Part shown: positions 30,141 to 31,886 of the stretch, piece after piece
How the letters are laid out: every line of letters begins with the position of its first letter
Position numbering within the stretch: position 1 is the first letter of the stretch
Assembly: GCA_040376705.1 (NCBI GenBank)
Contig: JBEIQE010000022.1
Coordinates: forward strand, 1-31,886
Origin: JBEIQE01 sp040376705
GTDB taxonomy: Bacteria; Pseudomonadota; Alphaproteobacteria; UBA2400
DNA length: 31,886 bases
Direction of reading: 5' to 3'
Made by a program: the position numbers and the translations under genes
Notes under the pieces: model-generated
Told to the model about the DNA's origin: nothing
Databases searched by the model: none
Seen by the model: the letters and a program-made list of their open reading frames with translations, nothing else

Positions 30141-31850
30141 ATGAGCAATGTGTTCCGCGAGTTTTTGACCGGTGTTGAGGCTGCAGCTGCGCCATTAAAC
30201 CCGCAGGGCCAGCGCTTGGCAGTTGAGCTGCCGCGTGACCCCGCTCATGGCGACTGGACCACCAACGCCGCCATGGTGCTTGCCAAGGCGGCGGGCAAGC
30301 CCCCGCGTGCGATTGCTGAAGAACTATTGCCCAAGCTCAAGGCGCTGCCGCATGTCGCTGCGGCTGAAATCGCAGGTCCGGGTTTTATCAACGTCACCAT
30401 GACCCCAGCCTTCTGGCAGAAGCAGATTGAAGTGATCAGCGCTGCTGGCACACCCTATGGCGATAGTGATATCGGCGGGCAGGTCGGCACCAATATTGAA
30501 TATGTATCGGCTAACCCCACCGGCCCCATGCATGTGGGCCATGCGCGTAACGCCTGCTTTGGCGATGCTTTGGCCAACCTGCTGGTGAAGGCTGGTTTTA
30601 AAACCACGCGCGAATTCTACATCAATGACGCGGGTAATCAGGTCGATATTCTCGCGCGCTCAACCCATTTGCGGTACCGCGAAGCGCAGGGCGAAACGGT
30701 TACTATTCCTGAAGGTATGTATCCGGGTGAGTACCTGAAGGATGTGGGCGAGGCGATTTTCAAGCGCGATGGCGCGAAGTGGCTGAACCGGGAAGAGGCC
30801 GAGTGGCTACCCACCTTCAAGCAGTTCGCTACCGAGTTTTTGATTGCCGAGATTAAGGACGACCTCGCCAATATCGGCGTGAAGATGGATGTCTATACCT
30901 CCGAGCGCGAGCTGCGCGAAAGCGGCGCGGTTGAGAAGTGTATGAAGTTGCTGGAGGGCAAGGGCCTGATTTATCGCGGCATCCTCGAGCCGCCTAAAGG
31001 CAAGGTATTGGACGACTGGGAGCCGCAGGAGCAAACCCTGTTCCGCTCAACCCAGTTTGGCGATGATGTGGACCGTCCGCTGATCAAGGCCGATGGCAAC
31101 TACACCTACTTCGCCCCGGATGTGGCCTATCATCTCGATAAATATCAGCGCTCCGGCCCCAATATGGTGACGGTGGTTGGCGATGGTCATCAGGGCTGGG
31201 TCAAGCGTATCAAGGCTGCGGTAGCTGCGGTTAGCGATGGCAAGGCGCAGTTTGCGGTTAAAATGTACGCGCTGGTCAAAACCTTTGATAACGGCGAGCC
31301 GGTGAAAATGAGCAAGCGTGCGGGTACTTTTGTCACTCTGCGCGATGTGGTCGAGCGCGTAGGCAAGGACGTATTGCGCTTTGTCATGGTTGCCCGCCGC
31401 CCGGAAGAAATCATCGATTTTGACTTCGCCAAGGTGGTGGAGCAGAGCAAGGACAACCCGGTTTTCTACGTGCAGTATGCCCATGCGCGTTGTCACTCGG
31501 TGCGCAAGCAGGCCTTGGCTGTAGGCATCGATTCTGCCGGGGCTGACCTCTCACTGCTGGCAGATGCCGACGAATTAACCCAGATTAAGAAGCTGGCCGA
31601 ATGGCCGCGACTCGTTGAACAGGCTGCAATTGCACAGGAGCCGCACCGCGTTGCCTATTATGTACAAGAGGTGGCTGCAGGTTTTCATGGCCTTTGGAAC
31701 AAGGGAAATGATAATGCTAGTCTGCGGTTTGTTCGTGAAGACGACCCCGCAGTTACCAAGGCGCGCTTGGCTTTGGTCGCCGCAACCGCTACAGTTATTG
31801 CCTCAGGCCTTAAAGTGCTTGGGGTCGAGCCCGTCGAGGAGTTACGCTAA
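30141..31850 (+). CDS. argS: arginyl-tRNA synthetase
   Basis: A 569-aa class I synthetase. The HIGH motif is PTGPMHVGHARN (HVGH at 131-134), and the KMSKS-like motif is VKMSKRAGTF. The N-terminal Add1 domain (about 1-90) and the C-terminal DALR anticodon-binding domain (YVQYAHARCHSVRKQA onward, ending LKVLGVEPVEEL) are complete. It charges tRNA-Arg with arginine. The stop overlaps the next start by one base (TAATG), so it heads an operon continuing past the window. Confidence 0.97.
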   Translation: MSNVFREFLTGVEAAAAPLNPQGQRLAVELPRDPAHGDWTTNAAMVLAKAAGKPPRAIAEELLPKLKALPHVAAAEIAGPGFINVTMTPAFWQKQIEVISAAGTPYGDSDIGGQVGTNIEYVSANPTGPMHVGHARNACFGDALANLLVKAGFKTTREFYINDAGNQVDILARSTHLRYREAQGETVTIPEGMYPGEYLKDVGEAIFKRDGAKWLNREEAEWLPTFKQFATEFLIAEIKDDLANIGVKMDVYTSERELRESGAVEKCMKLLEGKGLIYRGILEPPKGKVLDDWEPQEQTLFRSTQFGDDVDRPLIKADGNYTYFAPDVAYHLDKYQRSGPNMVTVVGDGHQGWVKRIKAAVAAVSDGKAQFAVKMYALVKTFDNGEPVKMSKRAGTFVTLRDVVERVGKDVLRFVMVARRPEEIIDFDFAKVVEQSKDNPVFYVQYAHARCHSVRKQALAVGIDSAGADLSLLADADELTQIKKLAEWPRLVEQAAIAQEPHRVAYYVQEVAAGFHGLWNKGNDNASLRFVREDDPAVTKARLALVAATATVIASGLKVLGVEPVEELR

Positions 31851-31886
31851 TGTCTACAGTTCTGCCGCCTAATGTTGAATCACAAC
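31850..31886 (+). CDS. start of the next gene (first 12 codons)
   Basis: The ATG at 31850 overlaps the argS stop, reading MSTVLPPNVESQ to the edge. In many alphaproteobacteria a SPOR-domain protein follows argS, but 12 residues cannot confirm it. Confidence 0.5.
   Translation, partial: MSTVLPPNVESQ

Overview
The window looks like chromosomal DNA of an alphaproteobacterium. The evidence is gene order: rnd-kdsD-lptC-lptA-lptB, then xthA, then erpA and dgt back to back, then argS, together with an NDUFA9-type complex I-associated protein and an AhpC/AhpD/OxyR peroxide module. Most genes use GC-rich codons. Two genes (24898-25506 and 29272-30012) and the 217-922 gap are visibly more AT-rich. The species cannot be named from this sequence.

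Layout. 1-216: 5' part of a type IV pilin-like gene reading off the left edge, with a good promoter at 365-393 and palindromes around its start site. 217-922: AT-rich gap. 923-15506: a VOC protein, then a surface-glycan locus in three blocks. The + block (1363-5544) has three GT4 glycosyltransferases and an FkbM methyltransferase. The - block (13661 down to 5537) has a polymerase/ligase, a flippase, two glycosyltransferases, two methyltransferases and an AsnB-type amidotransferase. A second + block (13741-15506) has a glycosyltransferase and a PglC-type initiating phosphoglycosyl transferase. Nearly all junctions overlap by 1-8 nt or lie within about 8 nt of each other. The last two blocks diverge from one 80-nt region where two promoters overlap reciprocally. 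Together these genes could start, extend, decorate, flip and polymerise or ligate a lipid-linked glycan. No nucleotide-sugar synthesis genes or chain-length regulator are present.

15507-20775: a bidirectional terminator; ahpD and ahpC on the - strand; divergent oxyR; then a - strand run of an NDUFA9-like protein, a NUDT15-like Nudix hydrolase, two unknown membrane proteins and an unusual cytidylate-kinase-like protein. 20776-25506: tRNA-Leu(CAG), RNase D and the LPS genes kdsD-lptC-lptA-lptB, followed by an AT-rich membrane protein of unknown function at the place where many alphaproteobacteria carry rpoN. 25554-31886: xthA with a membrane-anchored partner, a small lysine-rich ORF behind an RBS-covering hairpin, an unknown 165-aa protein, erpA, dgt, a secreted cysteine-rich unknown, argS and the first codons of the next gene.

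Reading by eye gives fifteen promoter candidates, thirteen with an exact 17-nt spacer. Two patterns recur: a TTGA...N17...TAAACA class (tRNA-Leu, glycan block, argS, and one antisense site), and - strand genes whose -10 element ends only 5-6 nt before the ATG with no Shine-Dalgarno (xthA, erpA, the cmk-like gene and the secreted protein), suggesting leaderless mRNAs. No CRISPR array, insertion sequence, rRNA or phage module was seen. The least characterised material is the membrane/Nudix/kinase operon, the two AT-rich orphans and the promoter architecture.
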